Positions 40,901-50,945 of a DNA stretch of 64,000 bases are shown in pieces. A program made the translations under genes and the position numbers. Source of the stretch: Gallionella sp. (GTDB lineage Bacteria > Pseudomonadota > Gammaproteobacteria > Burkholderiales > Gallionellaceae). The notes under the pieces are model-generated. The model saw only the letters and a program-made list of their open reading frames with translations. It was not told where the DNA came from and made no database searches. The stretch covers positions 229,049 to 293,048 of the forward strand of contig JAQVVH010000002.1 of NCBI GenBank assembly GCA_028699065.1. The letters are read 5' to 3'. Position 1 is the stretch's first letter. Each line of letters starts with the position of its first letter.

Positions 40901-41057
40901 ATTCGGTATAGACGATCACCTGCACATCGGACAGGTCGGGTAGCGCATCCAGCGGCGTCTTCAGCAGTGCGTAGATGCCGGACAGTGTGATGAACAGGGT
41001 GGCGAGCAGAACCAGGAAGCGGTTCCGCGCCGACCACTCAATGACTGTGTTCAGCAT
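37914..41057 (-). CDS. cusA: Heavy-metal RND efflux pump, CusA type
   Basis: CusA is the inner-membrane, proton-driven pump of the tripartite Cu(I)/Ag(I) exporter. The 1047-residue protein starts MLNTVIEWSARNRF and has 12 helices, two large periplasmic loops and the monovalent-metal-type segments GSEFMPTLNEGTLFYMP and DMLSTGIRTPIGIKV. The proton-relay helix GGIAIAIGAMVDAAIVMIEN carries the conserved Asp. It overlaps cusB by 20 bp. Confidence 0.96.
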   Translation of the reverse strand: MLNTVIEWSARNRFLVLLATLFITLSGIYALLKTPLDALPDLSDVQVIVYTEYSGQAPQVVEDQVTYPLTTAMLAVPKSKVVRGFSFFGASFVYVIFEDGTDIYWARSRVLEYLNQAAGRLPRSVSPQLGPDASGVGWVYQYAVLSDKHDLAELRTLQDWYLRYQLTKAQGVAEVASIGGQVQQYQVTVDPVKLRAYGIPLSSVSQVIRDGNRDVGGRVLEMAETEYMVRGRGYLRGKADIEMLVVKAERGTPVLLRDIARVELGPDSRRGIAELDGEGEVVSGIAMARYGQNALEVIANIKQKIAEVSAGLPDGVTIRAVYDRSELIQRAIATLKHTLLEEALIVALVCMVFLMHARSALVAIVMLPIGVLMAFIAMRALGLNSNIMSLGGIAIAIGAMVDAAIVMIENAHKHLERMKDESSRFDAILNACKEVGPSLFFSLLIITVSFLPVFTLEAQEGRLFAPLAFTKTFAMAGAALLSVTLVPVLMLLFIKGHIRSEAENPLNRWMIAVYRPLIHWVLAKKKATLAIAVGALLVSLYPALKLGSEFMPTLNEGTLFYMPTALPGMSVTKAAELLQTQNKIIKSFPEVASVYGKAGRAGTATDPAPLEMFETVINLKPQEDWRDGMDTDQLIAELDRALQFPGVANSWTMPIKARIDMLSTGIRTPIGIKVFGKDLSEMERLAKQIESVVKQIPGTSSAYAERITGGYYLDITPDRAALARYGLSIGTVQDVIASALGGVNVTTTVEGLERFGVSVRYPRELRDSPEKIAREVLVTTPDGAMVPLGQLASVRISKGAPSIRTENALLSAYIYVDIRDRDIGSYVAEARRAVNEQVTFPPGYYATWSGQFEYMERAIAKMKIVIPVTLLLIFLLLYLNFRRVTESLVVMLSVPFALVGGVWLLWLLDYNLSVAVAVGFIALAGVAAETGVVMLIYLEKAWQEVQVRCAEAGRAPSAQDLQAAIMYGAVERVRPKMMTVVAIMAGLLPILWSSGTGSEVMRRIAAPMVGGMVSSAVLTLLVIPVIYALIKQRQLSSTTSIQPRRLP

Positions 41058-42531
41058 GAGCCGTCTCCTTCGCGTTCAGTTTGGTGACGACCCATTCGCC
41101 CTGCCCGCGTTCGACGATCTCGAACTCGATGGCGCTGCCCGGTTTTACATTCGCCGCCAGTGACGGATTCGCCAGCGCGAAGTCCATGGTCATGCTCGGC
41201 CACTTGAGCGAGGGGATGGGTTCGTGGGTGATGCTCACGCTGCCGTCGCCATATTCTTCCTCCAGCACGCCGGTCGCGCTATGTCCAACCGTTTTGGCTT
41301 TCTGTGGGGCCGGGGTGTCGCCCATGCCGCTGAAAGCCGCTTGCAGGTTGCTCTCGGAATCGAGCAGGAAGTTGGCGCGGGTGACCACTTGTTCACCTTC
41401 CGTCAGGCCGTCGCTGACTTCCACATAGTCGTCACTGCGTTGGCCCAGCGTGACGGCGCGCGGCGCGAAGCGTCCTTCGTCTAGGCGCAGCAGCACGGTC
41501 TGTTGCGTGCCGCTGTCGATCACTGCCGAGGTCGGTATGGTCAGTACTTTGGATGGCTTTCCGGTCGCGATCTGAGCATGGGCATACATGGCCGGCTTGA
41601 GCGCGCCGTCCGCATTGGGCAGTACGATGCGCACCTGAACCGTGCGCGTCATCTCGTTCAGGGTCGGGTAGATGAAATCCACCTTGCCGGTGAAGGTACG
41701 GCCGGGATAGGCATCCACGGTCACCTGCGCATCACTGCCCAGGCGGAGGCCGGCGAGCTCCTGCTCTGCCACGTCGGCGATGGCCCACAGCGTGGACAGG
41801 TCGGCAATACGGTACAGCTTCTCGCCCGGCATGAAGCGCATGCCCTCAACCGCCATCTTCTCCAGCACGATGCCGTTGGCAGGCGCGTGGTAGGTCACGC
41901 GGTCACCATTCAGTTGCGCACCGGCGACGTCCCAGTTCTTCAGGCGTGCCGCGCTGGCTTCGACCAGACGCTGCATGCTCTGCTGTGCCGCTGCATCGGC
42001 ATCCTTGAGTTCCGCCAGTCCACGTTTGGCCAGTTCCAGTTCGCGCAGGGCGGACACCAGTTCCGGGCTGTAGACCTCGAACAGCGGTTCGCCCTTGCGT
42101 ACGCGTTGGCCGGTGGTGTTGACGTACAGCTTCTCGACCCAGCCTTCGAACTTGGGCGCGAGTGTGTACAGGCGTTGCTCGTCGGTTGCTATGCGCGCGT
42201 TCAGGCGCAGGCTGCGGCCCAGTTCGCGCATCGCGGCCGCTTCGCTCTGTACGCCCAGCTTCTGCACCTTGGCGGCACTGACGCTGAAACCTTCCTTGTC
42301 TTCCGTTTCCTCACCCGCATACACCGGGATGTAATCCATGCCCATCGAATCTTTCTTGGGCACCGGCGAGGTGTCGGGCAGTCCCATCGGGTTGCGGTAG
42401 TAGAGCGGTTTACGTTCGCTGCTCGTGATAGCGGCAGACGTATCGGTCCGTTGCGCGCCAAACCAGTAGCCGCCTGCTGCAACGCCCAGCAGCAGAGTAA
42501 TACCCAGCACAGTTTTGAGGATGGGGCTCAT
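41038..42531 (-). CDS. cusB: Efflux adaptor CusB with fused C-terminal CusF domain
   Basis: CusB is the periplasmic adaptor between CusA and CusC. The 497-residue protein has an N-terminal anchor, a heavy-metal-binding domain (YYRNPMGLPD to DSMGMDYIPVY), barrel, lipoyl and helical-hairpin domains, and at about 420-490 an extra CusF-like domain with THEPIPSLKWPSMTM. The same metal motif occurs in the free CusF of this operon. It overlaps cusC by 4 bp and cusA by 20 bp. Confidence 0.94.
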   Translation of the reverse strand: MSPILKTVLGITLLLGVAAGGYWFGAQRTDTSAAITSSERKPLYYRNPMGLPDTSPVPKKDSMGMDYIPVYAGEETEDKEGFSVSAAKVQKLGVQSEAAAMRELGRSLRLNARIATDEQRLYTLAPKFEGWVEKLYVNTTGQRVRKGEPLFEVYSPELVSALRELELAKRGLAELKDADAAAQQSMQRLVEASAARLKNWDVAGAQLNGDRVTYHAPANGIVLEKMAVEGMRFMPGEKLYRIADLSTLWAIADVAEQELAGLRLGSDAQVTVDAYPGRTFTGKVDFIYPTLNEMTRTVQVRIVLPNADGALKPAMYAHAQIATGKPSKVLTIPTSAVIDSGTQQTVLLRLDEGRFAPRAVTLGQRSDDYVEVSDGLTEGEQVVTRANFLLDSESNLQAAFSGMGDTPAPQKAKTVGHSATGVLEEEYGDGSVSITHEPIPSLKWPSMTMDFALANPSLAANVKPGSAIEFEIVERGQGEWVVTKLNAKETAHAEHSH

Positions 42532-43769
42532 AGCTCTTCTCCCAGAAGGTTTTCGATATCGGCCAGCGCGAGCTGCATGTCGGCCTGCGCTCGCAGCCGT
42601 TGCTGACGGATGGTCAGTAGTTGTTGTTGTGCCTGGATCAGCATGGCAAAGCCGGATTTACCCGTTTCATAGGCAGCCAGCGTGGCATCCAGAGACAGTT
42701 GCGCCTGTGGCAGCAGACGGGTAGCGATCAGTTGCTCGGTGCGGCGCGCGGTCTCCAGTGCAGAGATCGATTCCGACAGCGCCGCACGTTTCTGTTCCAG
42801 CAACGACTGTTTGCGGCTGCTTGCCGCAGAGAGCCGGGCTCCCGCCTCACCTTCGCGTGCACGGCGGGCGGCTTGTTGCAGCGGAATATTTAGTTCCAGC
42901 ATCAAGTCCCAGCGCGAGAAGCTGCCGTTACTGCGCGTCGGTGCAATGCCCAGCGTCACGTCCGGATAGCGGTCGGTATATTGCAGTTCGCGCTGGCGGT
43001 CGGCGGCGAGCAGGCTGGCCTCGGCCATGCGCAGTTGCGGATTTTGTGCATCCAGCCGTTCGCGCAGAGCGGTCTCATCCAATTGAGCGGGCGTCGGCAT
43101 GGGACGCAGCGCGGCGGGTTCGGCCAGTGCGGCATTGCCGGGACGCGACAGCAGTGCGTTCAGTCGCACATGGCTGTGGTGGTGGGCGTTCTGCACGGCG
43201 ATCAGCTCGGTCTGCAAACGTGTCTGTTCCAGCTGAATACGAATTACATCCTGTTGCTGGCCGAGTCCGTTGGTATAGCGCGTCCGCGCGATCAGCTCCA
43301 AGCCATTCAGCAGATCGAGCGTCTGTTGCGTCAGTCGTTCGCTGCCGATGGTGTAGTAATAGCGCACATAAGCCTGCTTGATACGTGTGGCCAGCTCAGC
43401 CCAAGTGGCAGCGACGCGGCCTTCTGCTTCCTCGCTACGCGCATCCGCAACCTCGTGGCGCAGGTCGCGTGTGCCATACCATGGCAATTTCTGCATCAGG
43501 GTGAACTTGGTGGAAGGATTGCCGTTAGTCACATCCATCGGTTCGATGCGCAGCAGCGGATCGGCCAGTGTGTCGGACGACTCGCCGGCCTGCAGCGCTG
43601 CCGTCGCTTCGTGCCGTGCGGCGGCCAGTTCCGGGTTGTGCTCGCGCGCATATGCCAGCATTCCGGCAAGATCGGCTCCCAATGGCGCTCCGGCAAAAAC
43701 GGGCTGGAAAACCAGGATGGATAACAAGGCAATGCCCCGCATCCGTAAAATTATTTCAGGTATCGTCAT
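42528..43769 (-). CDS. cusC: Outer-membrane efflux channel, CusC/TolC family
   Basis: A 413-residue outer-membrane duct with two repeated efflux domains made of long helices and four barrel strands. It starts with a signal peptide ending near VFA and lacks the lipobox Cys found in E. coli CusC. The segment LMQKLPWYGTRDLR is common in heavy-metal channels. GAGGA lies 7 bases before the start. Confidence 0.9.
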   Translation of the reverse strand: MTIPEIILRMRGIALLSILVFQPVFAGAPLGADLAGMLAYAREHNPELAAARHEATAALQAGESSDTLADPLLRIEPMDVTNGNPSTKFTLMQKLPWYGTRDLRHEVADARSEEAEGRVAATWAELATRIKQAYVRYYYTIGSERLTQQTLDLLNGLELIARTRYTNGLGQQQDVIRIQLEQTRLQTELIAVQNAHHHSHVRLNALLSRPGNAALAEPAALRPMPTPAQLDETALRERLDAQNPQLRMAEASLLAADRQRELQYTDRYPDVTLGIAPTRSNGSFSRWDLMLELNIPLQQAARRAREGEAGARLSAASSRKQSLLEQKRAALSESISALETARRTEQLIATRLLPQAQLSLDATLAAYETGKSGFAMLIQAQQQLLTIRQQRLRAQADMQLALADIENLLGEEL

Positions 43770-43870
43770 AACCCATTCCTCAGTAGCAATACACGAGAGG
43801 CAGCGCAGCGCTGCCGCCGAGGCGGGATAGTGTTGTTAGCGCAGTGAACTACAGGCGCACTTATCCCGCA

Positions 43871-44257
43871 TCAAACGCGGGCAAGGGGCGGAGGAACGAG
43901 CGGCGTCGAAATGACAGAATGAAATGTAAACAGGTAAGGGGTATTGCTGAGTGTGCTGTGCTGTGCAAGCGCCACGATATCCGGAACCGATAAATAGACG
44001 CTGCAAGCCAAATGGCACACGCCGCAATTGCTGCATATATTTCCGGAATTTTCATCGGCCTGCGGATCTTGGGCTGCAACAGAATCCGAATGATGTGATG
44101 CACCAGAATCACCATGACTCATCGCCGGCATTGCAGATTCATGACATGCGCCCTGCCCAGCCTGCATGGAAACCGAGGTCGCAAGCACGCCTGCGCCGGA
44201 AAGCGGCATCCAGAAGAGCAACAACAAGGCAATCCATTTTCGGGTTAGTCGGGACAT
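43871..44257 (-). CDS. Small Cys/His-rich exported protein at the head of the cus operon
   Basis: A 128-residue protein with a signal-anchor helix (about 5-27), a His/Met-rich middle (CHESAMPAMSHGDSGASHHS) and a cysteine cluster NICSNCGVCHLACSVYL. It resembles DUF2946-like proteins found beside metal efflux genes. The metal-ligand content suggests periplasmic copper binding or sensing, which is inference. It lies about 100 bp upstream of cusC on the same strand; an inverted repeat GGCAGCG/CGCTGCC (43799-43815) lies in the gap. Confidence 0.72.
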   Translation of the reverse strand: MSRLTRKWIALLLLFWMPLSGAGVLATSVSMQAGQGACHESAMPAMSHGDSGASHHSDSVAAQDPQADENSGNICSNCGVCHLACSVYLSVPDIVALAQHSTLSNTPYLFTFHSVISTPLVPPPLARV

Positions 44258-44289
44258 GGTGAACAGACTCTCAAAATTCGGAGGGAGTG

Positions 44290-45126
44290 TCAATCCGGGC
44301 CCAGACTTCGGCCGGGACGAAAATACGCCGTATTGTCGTAATAGGCGGGATCTGCGTTGCGTTCATCCCAACCCGGAATACCGAGCAACGGCACCGGCGT
44401 CAGTTCGCGGGTATTGCTGCAATGCGCCGGATCATCCAGATAGGCGGCGAGCAACTCATCCAGATACACCGCGCGCCGCGCGGCCGGCATGGCGAAGTAA
44501 TCCGATCCCACATCCAACAGCAACCCCTGCCCGGTCATGCCGATGTAAGGCTGCAGCGCCTTTTCGTAAAGGCCGTGACCGAACAGACAAAAATCCAGCG
44601 CGCCGGGCAACTGCGCGCGTCGTTCCCAGAACAATTCCTTCCAGCGGAATTCCCGCAGCATTCGCCCAAAATCAGAGGCCGCGCAAGCCACAATAACGCC
44701 GGACTCATCCAGCAGGGTCACCGCGTCCCGCGTTGCACCGCGTCCCTTGGCATCGCCGCCTCCGGCATCACACAGCACCGCATAATGACGCGCATTGATG
44801 GCCGCCTTGGCACGCGGAAAACGCATCCACACCAGCGCATTGAAGAGATCGTGCCAATTGTATTCCCGCGTTTGGACTTCGCCCTGCAGATAACAGCGCG
44901 GCTCGTACTGTGCATCAAAAGGCAGTTTCCCCTGCGACTGAGGCACCCACCGCAAGGTCCGACCGTTGCGTACCCGGATCGCCGGATCGCAGTCGGCCAG
45001 TAGGCCGTTCAGAGCTGTCAGGTCGGGAAACTTATCGTCACGAAGACGTGAAATGAAAGGTTGCAGCGGTGCGAATGGCCGCGCCCGGGACAGGTATGAA
45101 TAAGGCCACTCCGCTTGATCACTCAT
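44290..45126 (-). CDS. DUF3025 family protein
   Basis: A 278-residue soluble protein matching the DUF3025 family of beta- and gammaproteobacteria by its YNWHDLFNALVWMRFP and ARHYAVLCDAGG segments and the LLGIPGWDERNADPAYYDN end. The function is unknown. It lies 27 bp after der on the same strand. Confidence 0.82.
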   Translation of the reverse strand: MSDQAEWPYSYLSRARPFAPLQPFISRLRDDKFPDLTALNGLLADCDPAIRVRNGRTLRWVPQSQGKLPFDAQYEPRCYLQGEVQTREYNWHDLFNALVWMRFPRAKAAINARHYAVLCDAGGGDAKGRGATRDAVTLLDESGVIVACAASDFGRMLREFRWKELFWERRAQLPGALDFCLFGHGLYEKALQPYIGMTGQGLLLDVGSDYFAMPAARRAVYLDELLAAYLDDPAHCSNTRELTPVPLLGIPGWDERNADPAYYDNTAYFRPGRSLGPD

Positions 45127-45153
45127 GGCTGAAGAGTCAATTCCGAGGGGCGA

Positions 45154-46551
45154 TTACCCGTATTTTCTTCGGCCGATAATACGTGCCCGATGGGCGCGGC
45201 GCTTTTCTTCCTCGGTCAGTTCACGCTTTATCCCCTCAAACGGATTCTTGCTGCTGACAAACTGGATTTTCAGCGGCGTACCCTGCAGGCGGAACATGTC
45301 ACAGAACGAGCGCTCAAGATAACGCTGGTAGCTCGCCGGCACATCGTCCAGTCCGCTGCCATGAATCACAATAATCGGAGGGTTACTGCCGCCTTGGTGG
45401 GCATAGCGCATTTTCGGACGGAAACGGGCGCCCTTGGGCGGTTGCTGTTTTTCCAGAATTCCCAGCAAGGCCCGGGTCAACTTGGGCGTCGGCAATTTGA
45501 TCATGGCGGCCGCATAAGCGTCATCCACCGACTTCAGCAGCTTGTCGATGCCGGTACCATTCAGCGCGGAAATGTAATGCAACTTGGCAAAACTCAAAAA
45601 ATGCAGCTTGCGTTCGATATCGCGCTTGACCGTATCGCGCTGGTAGGCATCAAGGCCATCCCACTTGTTCACGGCCAGTACCAGGGCACGCCCCGCCTGC
45701 AAAACGAAATCGGCAATATGCGCGTCCTGCTCGGTAATCTGATCACGCGCATCGACCACCAGCACGACAACATTGGCATCCTCGATCGCCTGCATGGTTT
45801 TGATGACAGAAAATTTCTCGATCGCCTCACTAACCTTGCCGCGCCGCCGCACCCCCGCCGTATCGATGATGGTGTAGTGCCGCTCGTCGCGCTCGAAATC
45901 GATGTAGATACTGTCCCGCGTCGTTCCGGGTTGATCGAAAGCAATGACCCGCTGCTCGCCCAGAATGGCATTCACCAGGGTCGATTTGCCCACATTCGGC
46001 CGCCCCACGATCGCCAGCTTGGCCGTTTCTTCCTTCTCGTCGTGTTCACTGGTTTCGGCCGGCAAAGTCTCAAGCGCCAGCTCGATCATTTCTTCGACAT
46101 TCTCGCCATGCGCCGAGGAAATCGGCAACGGTTCGCCCAAACCCAGCTCGTGAAAATCGGCCGTAACGCGTGCCCGCTGCATGCCCTCGGCCTTGTTCAC
46201 CAACAGCAAAATCGGCTTCCCGGTCCGGCGCAGCTGCTGGGCAATAATCGCATCCTGCGGCGTACAGCCCGCGCGACCATCCACAATAAAAAGCACCACA
46301 TCGGCTTCATCTACGGCCTGTCGGCTTTGCTTCGCCATCTCGTGGAGGATGCCCTCCTTGGCAACCGGCTCCAAACCGCCGGTATCGACAACCAGATAAG
46401 GACGCTGCCCCACACGGCCGCGACCGTAGTGACGATCGCGCGTCAGTCCGGGCTGATCGGCGACCAGCGCATCGCGCGTACGCGTCAGACGATTAAACAA
46501 CGTGGATTTGCCCACATTCGGACGACCAACCAGAACCAGCGTGGGCAGCAT
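45154..46551 (-). CDS. der: Ribosome-assembly GTPase Der (EngA)
   Basis: Der is the tandem GTPase required for 50S assembly. The 465-residue protein has two G domains, each starting [10 protein letters not shown], with DTGGLEP and [10 protein letters not shown] as the G3 motifs and NKAE and NKWD as G4, followed by a KH-like domain and a basic tail. It follows bamB by 14 bp. Confidence 0.98.
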   Translation of the reverse strand: MLPTLVLVGRPNVGKSTLFNRLTRTRDALVADQPGLTRDRHYGRGRVGQRPYLVVDTGGLEPVAKEGILHEMAKQSRQAVDEADVVLFIVDGRAGCTPQDAIIAQQLRRTGKPILLLVNKAEGMQRARVTADFHELGLGEPLPISSAHGENVEEMIELALETLPAETSEHDEKEETAKLAIVGRPNVGKSTLVNAILGEQRVIAFDQPGTTRDSIYIDFERDERHYTIIDTAGVRRRGKVSEAIEKFSVIKTMQAIEDANVVVLVVDARDQITEQDAHIADFVLQAGRALVLAVNKWDGLDAYQRDTVKRDIERKLHFLSFAKLHYISALNGTGIDKLLKSVDDAYAAAMIKLPTPKLTRALLGILEKQQPPKGARFRPKMRYAHQGGSNPPIIVIHGSGLDDVPASYQRYLERSFCDMFRLQGTPLKIQFVSSKNPFEGIKRELTEEEKRRAHRARIIGRRKYG

Positions 46552-46565
46552 CAGTGCAATCTTTC

Positions 46566-47720
46566 TTATTGAATCGACAGCGAATAGAGATCGCCATCGC
46601 GGGTTTGCACGAGGAGGCCATCATCCATGCGCTGCATCGGTGCATCGACAGCTTCGCCTAGGTTGATGCGACCCACAATGCGGCCATCATCGCGATTCAG
46701 CGCATGCAGATAGCCCTCGTAGTCGGCGACCACCACGACATCTCCAATCGCATGCGGCGTCGAAGTTTTACGTAGAAACAGCTCATCGTTTTTCCAGAGC
46801 GTAGCGCCACTCAGTTTGTCCAGCATCATTACCGCCCCCTTGTCATCGCTAAGATACAGATGCTTGCGCAACAGCATCATGCCCTTGTCGCTGGAAATAT
46901 CCCTGTTCCAGAGCGGATTCCCCCGCAATCCCTCATAGCAGGCCACGCGCCCCTGAAAAGCAATGGCACAAACCTGCTCGTCATCCACCGCGGGATTACC
47001 GGTGATGTCGCTGATTCTTTCCAACTCGGTATTGCCGCGCGGCTGGGACACGGAAACTTCCCAGAGGATGGAACCGTCGCCGGCCCGGATGGCTGCAAGT
47101 TTGCCACCGGCGAATCCGGCAAAAGCCACGCCCCACTGTATCGTCACCCCGGCATGGCTGCGCACAACCAGCGCGGGCGTCGCGCGCTCGTACAGCCAGC
47201 GCCGCGTTCCGTCCGCCACATTCAAACCGGCAATATTGCCGTCGCCACTGCGAACGATTACGACACCCTCGGCGACTTGCGGCGCGCTCAACACCTCGCT
47301 GCTCAACTGGCTCTTCCAGCGCAGCTGTCCATCCTCGCCATAAGCCAAAACTTCGCCCTTATTGCTACCGATCAGTACCAGACTTTCGCCCACCCCGACG
47401 CCGCCACTCACCGCAACGCCGGTATCCACCCGCCATACTTGCCGTCCTGTAGCACGGTCAAGCCGCGTCAGCCGGCCATCACCCGATACCCCGTAAACGG
47501 CATCCGAAGTCAACCCCGGTTGCAACAGACCGAGGCCGGTCTCACCAAGATCGGCATGCCAGCGTTCACGAAACTTTACCCGCTCCGAAATCTCTTGCAG
47601 TTTGGCAGGCTCCACAACATTGGATTTACCTATCCAACCCTGCACTGTATCCACCGCCGAACAGCCGCCCAGTGCCAGCAAGGTCAGCAGCAACGCGTAG
47701 CGCAGATAGATCCCTCTCAT
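46566..47720 (-). CDS. bamB: Outer-membrane assembly lipoprotein BamB
   Basis: BamB is a beta-propeller lipoprotein that supports BamA. The 384-residue precursor has a lipobox-type signal (LLALGGC, Cys at 20) and repeated PQQ-like blades ([35 protein letters not shown]). It overlaps yfgM by 4 bp. The gene order with der, yfgM and hisS is standard. Confidence 0.96.
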   Translation of the reverse strand: MRGIYLRYALLLTLLALGGCSAVDTVQGWIGKSNVVEPAKLQEISERVKFRERWHADLGETGLGLLQPGLTSDAVYGVSGDGRLTRLDRATGRQVWRVDTGVAVSGGVGVGESLVLIGSNKGEVLAYGEDGQLRWKSQLSSEVLSAPQVAEGVVIVRSGDGNIAGLNVADGTRRWLYERATPALVVRSHAGVTIQWGVAFAGFAGGKLAAIRAGDGSILWEVSVSQPRGNTELERISDITGNPAVDDEQVCAIAFQGRVACYEGLRGNPLWNRDISSDKGMMLLRKHLYLSDDKGAVMMLDKLSGATLWKNDELFLRKTSTPHAIGDVVVVADYEGYLHALNRDDGRIVGRINLGEAVDAPMQRMDDGLLVQTRDGDLYSLSIQ

Positions 47721-48355
47721 TTTTTCACCCCGAGCGCATCCAGTTTCATCTGGATCAGATTGCGATACTGGCTGCTTTCCGGCGTTTTGTCATAGGCCAG
47801 CGCGTAGGCACTGCGCGCCTCATCGCGCTTGCCGGAGGCATTCAGCACATCGCCGCGCAGATCTGCATAAAGCGCATCAAACCCGGCCGGATGTTCGGCA
47901 TCCAGCTGTTTGAGTGCCTCATCGTATTTTTTTTCGTCAAGCAAGATCGCGGCTAAACGCAAACCGGCCACACTCTTCAAACCCGGCTCTCCCGTATGCG
48001 CCAGCGCCCACTGCAGTTGCGTGCTGGCGCGTCCCGTATCGCCCGCCTGCTCGTTGACCTGGGCGGCCAGCAATGCCGCACGCGGCGCATAAGCCGTGCG
48101 CGGATAACGCTCCATCACTTCGGCAGCCGCATCGTTAATCCGCTTGCTATCGCCGCTGTCCACCTGCTGGATAAATCCTGCATACAAGGTCGCCGCTTCG
48201 ACCGCCTGCGTGTTCTGGTAATACTGCCAGCCGCGCCAGCCCGCTGCCGCCAGTGCGACGACCAGCACTAGGCCAATCAGCTTGTTGGCGTTTTCCTTCC
48301 ACCAGGCCTTGAGGGCGTCGATTTGTTCCTGTTCCTGTAAATCCAGAGCCGACAT
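47717..48355 (-). CDS. yfgM: YfgM-like periplasmic TPR membrane protein
   Basis: A 212-residue protein with one helix (about 26-44) and a periplasmic TPR-like domain (about 55-200). E. coli YfgM pairs with PpiD at the Sec translocon and links it to periplasmic chaperones. The start MSALDLQEQEQIDALKAWW is typical. It lies between hisS and bamB, as in many proteobacteria. Confidence 0.88.
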   Translation of the reverse strand: MSALDLQEQEQIDALKAWWKENANKLIGLVLVVALAAAGWRGWQYYQNTQAVEAATLYAGFIQQVDSGDSKRINDAAAEVMERYPRTAYAPRAALLAAQVNEQAGDTGRASTQLQWALAHTGEPGLKSVAGLRLAAILLDEKKYDEALKQLDAEHPAGFDALYADLRGDVLNASGKRDEARSAYALAYDKTPESSQYRNLIQMKLDALGVKK

Positions 48356-48357
48356 AA

Positions 48358-49632
48358 TTACTCCTGCTTGATAATTTGATTAACCGCCGCCACCAGCGAC
48401 GATACATTGACACGAACCTGCTCACCGCCCTGCATGGGCTTGAGACTAACTTCATTGGCCGCCGCCTCGTCATCGCCGATCACGGCCGCAACACGGGCAC
48501 CGCTAGCATCCGCCTTCTTCATTTGCGACTTGAAGCTGCCGCCACCGCAATGCAACAGCACGCGCAGCCGGTCATCGCGCAGTTGTTCAGCCACCTGACG
48601 CGCCAGCCGTCCGGCATCGTCACCCTGATGCACCACATAGACATCCACTTCCGGGCGCGGCGGTAGCATGCCGTCATCCTGCAACAATGCCAGCAAACGC
48701 TCGACACCCATCGCAAAACCCATCGCCGGTGCCGGTTTACCACCGATCTGTTCAACCAGCCCGTCGTAACGGCCGCCCGCACAAATGGTGCCCTGCGCAC
48801 CGAGGCGCGTGGTCACCCACTCGAACACCGTACGGTTGTAGTAATCCAGCCCGCGGACCAGCCGCGGATTAATTTCATAGCTGACGCCGTGCTCCCGCAG
48901 CATCTGTTGCAAGCTGTCGAAATGCACGCGCGCCTCGTCATCCAGTTCATCCATGAGCCGGGGCGCGGCGGCAATCAGCGCTTGCATCGCCGGATTCTTG
49001 CTGTCCAGAATGCGGAGCGGATTCGTGTGCAGGCGGCGCTGCGCATCGGCATCCAGGACATCCTGATGCTGTTGAAAATAAGCGACCAATTTTTCGCGGT
49101 GACGCTGCCTGGAAGCGGCATCTCCCAGCGTATTCAGTTGCAGCGCAACATCACGCAGGCCCAGCTTGTGCCAAAGCCGCGCGCACATCACGATCTGCTC
49201 GGCATCGATATCCGGCCCGGCGAAACCCAAGGCCTCCACGCCAACCTGATGAAACTGGCGATAACGCCCTTTTTGTGGCCGCTCGTGGCGGAACATTTGA
49301 CCGCTGTAATACAGGCGCTGCGGCGCGTTGTACAACAAATTGTGCTGCAACACCGCGCGCACGCAGGATGCCGTCCCCTCGGGACGCAGCGTCAGCTGGT
49401 CGCCATTGAGGCTATCCTCGAAACTGTACATCTCCTTTTCGACGATATCGGTGACTTCGCCGATCGCGCGTTTGAACAGCGAGGTCGGTTCTACCAGCGG
49501 CATGCGGATATTGCGATAACCGTAGGCGTGCAGCCAGTCGCGCACAACGGCTTCGAACCAGAGCCACAATTCCGCCTCATCCGGCAGGATATCGTTCATG
49601 CCTTTTACAGATTGTAGAATTTCTTTACTCAT
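48358..49632 (-). CDS. hisS: Histidyl-tRNA synthetase
   Basis: HisS charges tRNA-His. The 424-residue class II enzyme has motif 2 in [20 protein letters not shown], the histidine loops [15 protein letters not shown] and AGGRYDGL, motif 3 (GFAMGVERL) and an anticodon-binding domain at the end. The ATG at 49632 gives [19 protein letters not shown], the normal start. A longer frame into the gap was rejected. Confidence 0.97.
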   Translation of the reverse strand: MSKEILQSVKGMNDILPDEAELWLWFEAVVRDWLHAYGYRNIRMPLVEPTSLFKRAIGEVTDIVEKEMYSFEDSLNGDQLTLRPEGTASCVRAVLQHNLLYNAPQRLYYSGQMFRHERPQKGRYRQFHQVGVEALGFAGPDIDAEQIVMCARLWHKLGLRDVALQLNTLGDAASRQRHREKLVAYFQQHQDVLDADAQRRLHTNPLRILDSKNPAMQALIAAAPRLMDELDDEARVHFDSLQQMLREHGVSYEINPRLVRGLDYYNRTVFEWVTTRLGAQGTICAGGRYDGLVEQIGGKPAPAMGFAMGVERLLALLQDDGMLPPRPEVDVYVVHQGDDAGRLARQVAEQLRDDRLRVLLHCGGGSFKSQMKKADASGARVAAVIGDDEAAANEVSLKPMQGGEQVRVNVSSLVAAVNQIIKQE

Positions 49633-49700
49633 TCGTTTCCAGGGGAAAGCGCATTCGGGGAAAGTGGCCAACAAAACCGGGCACCCTTTCCCGTTACTGC

Positions 49701-50942
49701 TTACGCTTCCCTCGCTTCCCTCTTCACATACTTTCCTGCCACGTATTCGTCGACAATCCGGACGAATTCCGTCGCGATGTTGTCGCCGCGCAATGTCATG
49801 GCTTTCTCACCATCAATATAAACCGGCGCTGCGGGGCTTTCGCCGGTACCGGGCAAACTGATACCGATATTGGCCAGCTTGCTTTCACCGGGTCCGTTTA
49901 CCACACAGCCCATCACGGCCACCGTCATCGTTTCGACGCCGACGTACTGCTTGCGCCACTGCGGCATCTGCTCGCGCAAGTGCAGCTGAATACGCTGCGC
50001 CAGCTCCTGAAAAAAAGTACTGGTTGTACGGCCGCAGCCGGGACAGGCCGTCACCATGGGCGAGAACGCGCGCAAGCCCATGGTCTGCAGGATTTCCTGC
50101 GCGACGATGACTTCTTCGGTGCGCGATCCGCCGGGCTGCGGCGTCAGCGAAACCCGGATCGTATCGCCGATACCTTCCTGCAACAGCACCGCCAGCGCCG
50201 CCGTGGAAGCCACGATCCCCTTGGATCCCATGCCTGCCTCGGTTAATCCGAGATGCAGCGCATAATGGCAAGACCGCGACAACTGGCGATACACGGCAAT
50301 CAGATCCTGAACCTCACTCACTTTGCAGGACAGCACAATACGCTCCGCCGGCATACCCAAAGCTTCGGCACGCTGTGCGCTCTCCAATGCCGACGCAATC
50401 AGCGCGGAGCGGGTCACTTCGGCCACATCCTTCGGTTTCGGCAGTTTGGAATTTTCGTCCATCATCCGCACCACCAGCCGTTGGTCAAGGCTGCCCCAAT
50501 TCACGCCAATACGCACCGGCTTGTCGTAACGGATAGCCGTTGCGATCATCATCGCAAAGGGATCTTCATCTTCGCGGGCGCGCCCGACATTACCGGGGTT
50601 AATACGGTACTTCGCCAGGGCCTCGGCGCAATCCGGAAACTCGGCAAGCAAACGATGGCCGTTGTAATGAAAATCGCCGATCAGCGGCACATCGCAGCCC
50701 AGTGCATCCAGCCGGCGGCGAATCTTGGCCACGGCAGCAGCAGCAGCCGGCGTGTTCACCGTAATGCGCACCAACTCGGAGCCGGCCTGCGCCAATTCAT
50801 AGACCTGCTGCGTCGTGGCCGTCACATCTGCGGTGTCGGTATTGGTCATGGACTGCACCACGACAGGCGCACCACCTCCCAGCATTACTTTGCCGATCAA
50901 AACCCGCTGCGACGGGCGGCGCTGAATTACAACATGCGTCAT
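49701..50942 (-). CDS. ispG: 4-hydroxy-3-methylbut-2-enyl diphosphate synthase
   Basis: IspG carries out the penultimate MEP-pathway step with a [4Fe-4S] cluster. The 413-residue protein has [12 protein letters not shown] near the N terminus and the cluster ligands in ACPGCGRTT and [10 protein letters not shown]. An internal insertion relative to short IspG forms is normal for proteobacteria. It follows rodZ by 3 bp. Confidence 0.97.
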   Translation of the reverse strand: MTHVVIQRRPSQRVLIGKVMLGGGAPVVVQSMTNTDTADVTATTQQVYELAQAGSELVRITVNTPAAAAAVAKIRRRLDALGCDVPLIGDFHYNGHRLLAEFPDCAEALAKYRINPGNVGRAREDEDPFAMMIATAIRYDKPVRIGVNWGSLDQRLVVRMMDENSKLPKPKDVAEVTRSALIASALESAQRAEALGMPAERIVLSCKVSEVQDLIAVYRQLSRSCHYALHLGLTEAGMGSKGIVASTAALAVLLQEGIGDTIRVSLTPQPGGSRTEEVIVAQEILQTMGLRAFSPMVTACPGCGRTTSTFFQELAQRIQLHLREQMPQWRKQYVGVETMTVAVMGCVVNGPGESKLANIGISLPGTGESPAAPVYIDGEKAMTLRGDNIATEFVRIVDEYVAGKYVKREAREA

Positions 50943-50945
50943 GAT

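Noticed and set aside
43799..43815. Inverted repeat GGCAGCG/CGCTGCC as a terminator before cusC
   Set aside because: There is no T run on either strand, so it is mentioned only as a hairpin in the gap.
45190..46572. 460-codon plus-strand open frame opposite der
   Set aside because: der is certain on the other strand, and the frame has no recognisable domain.
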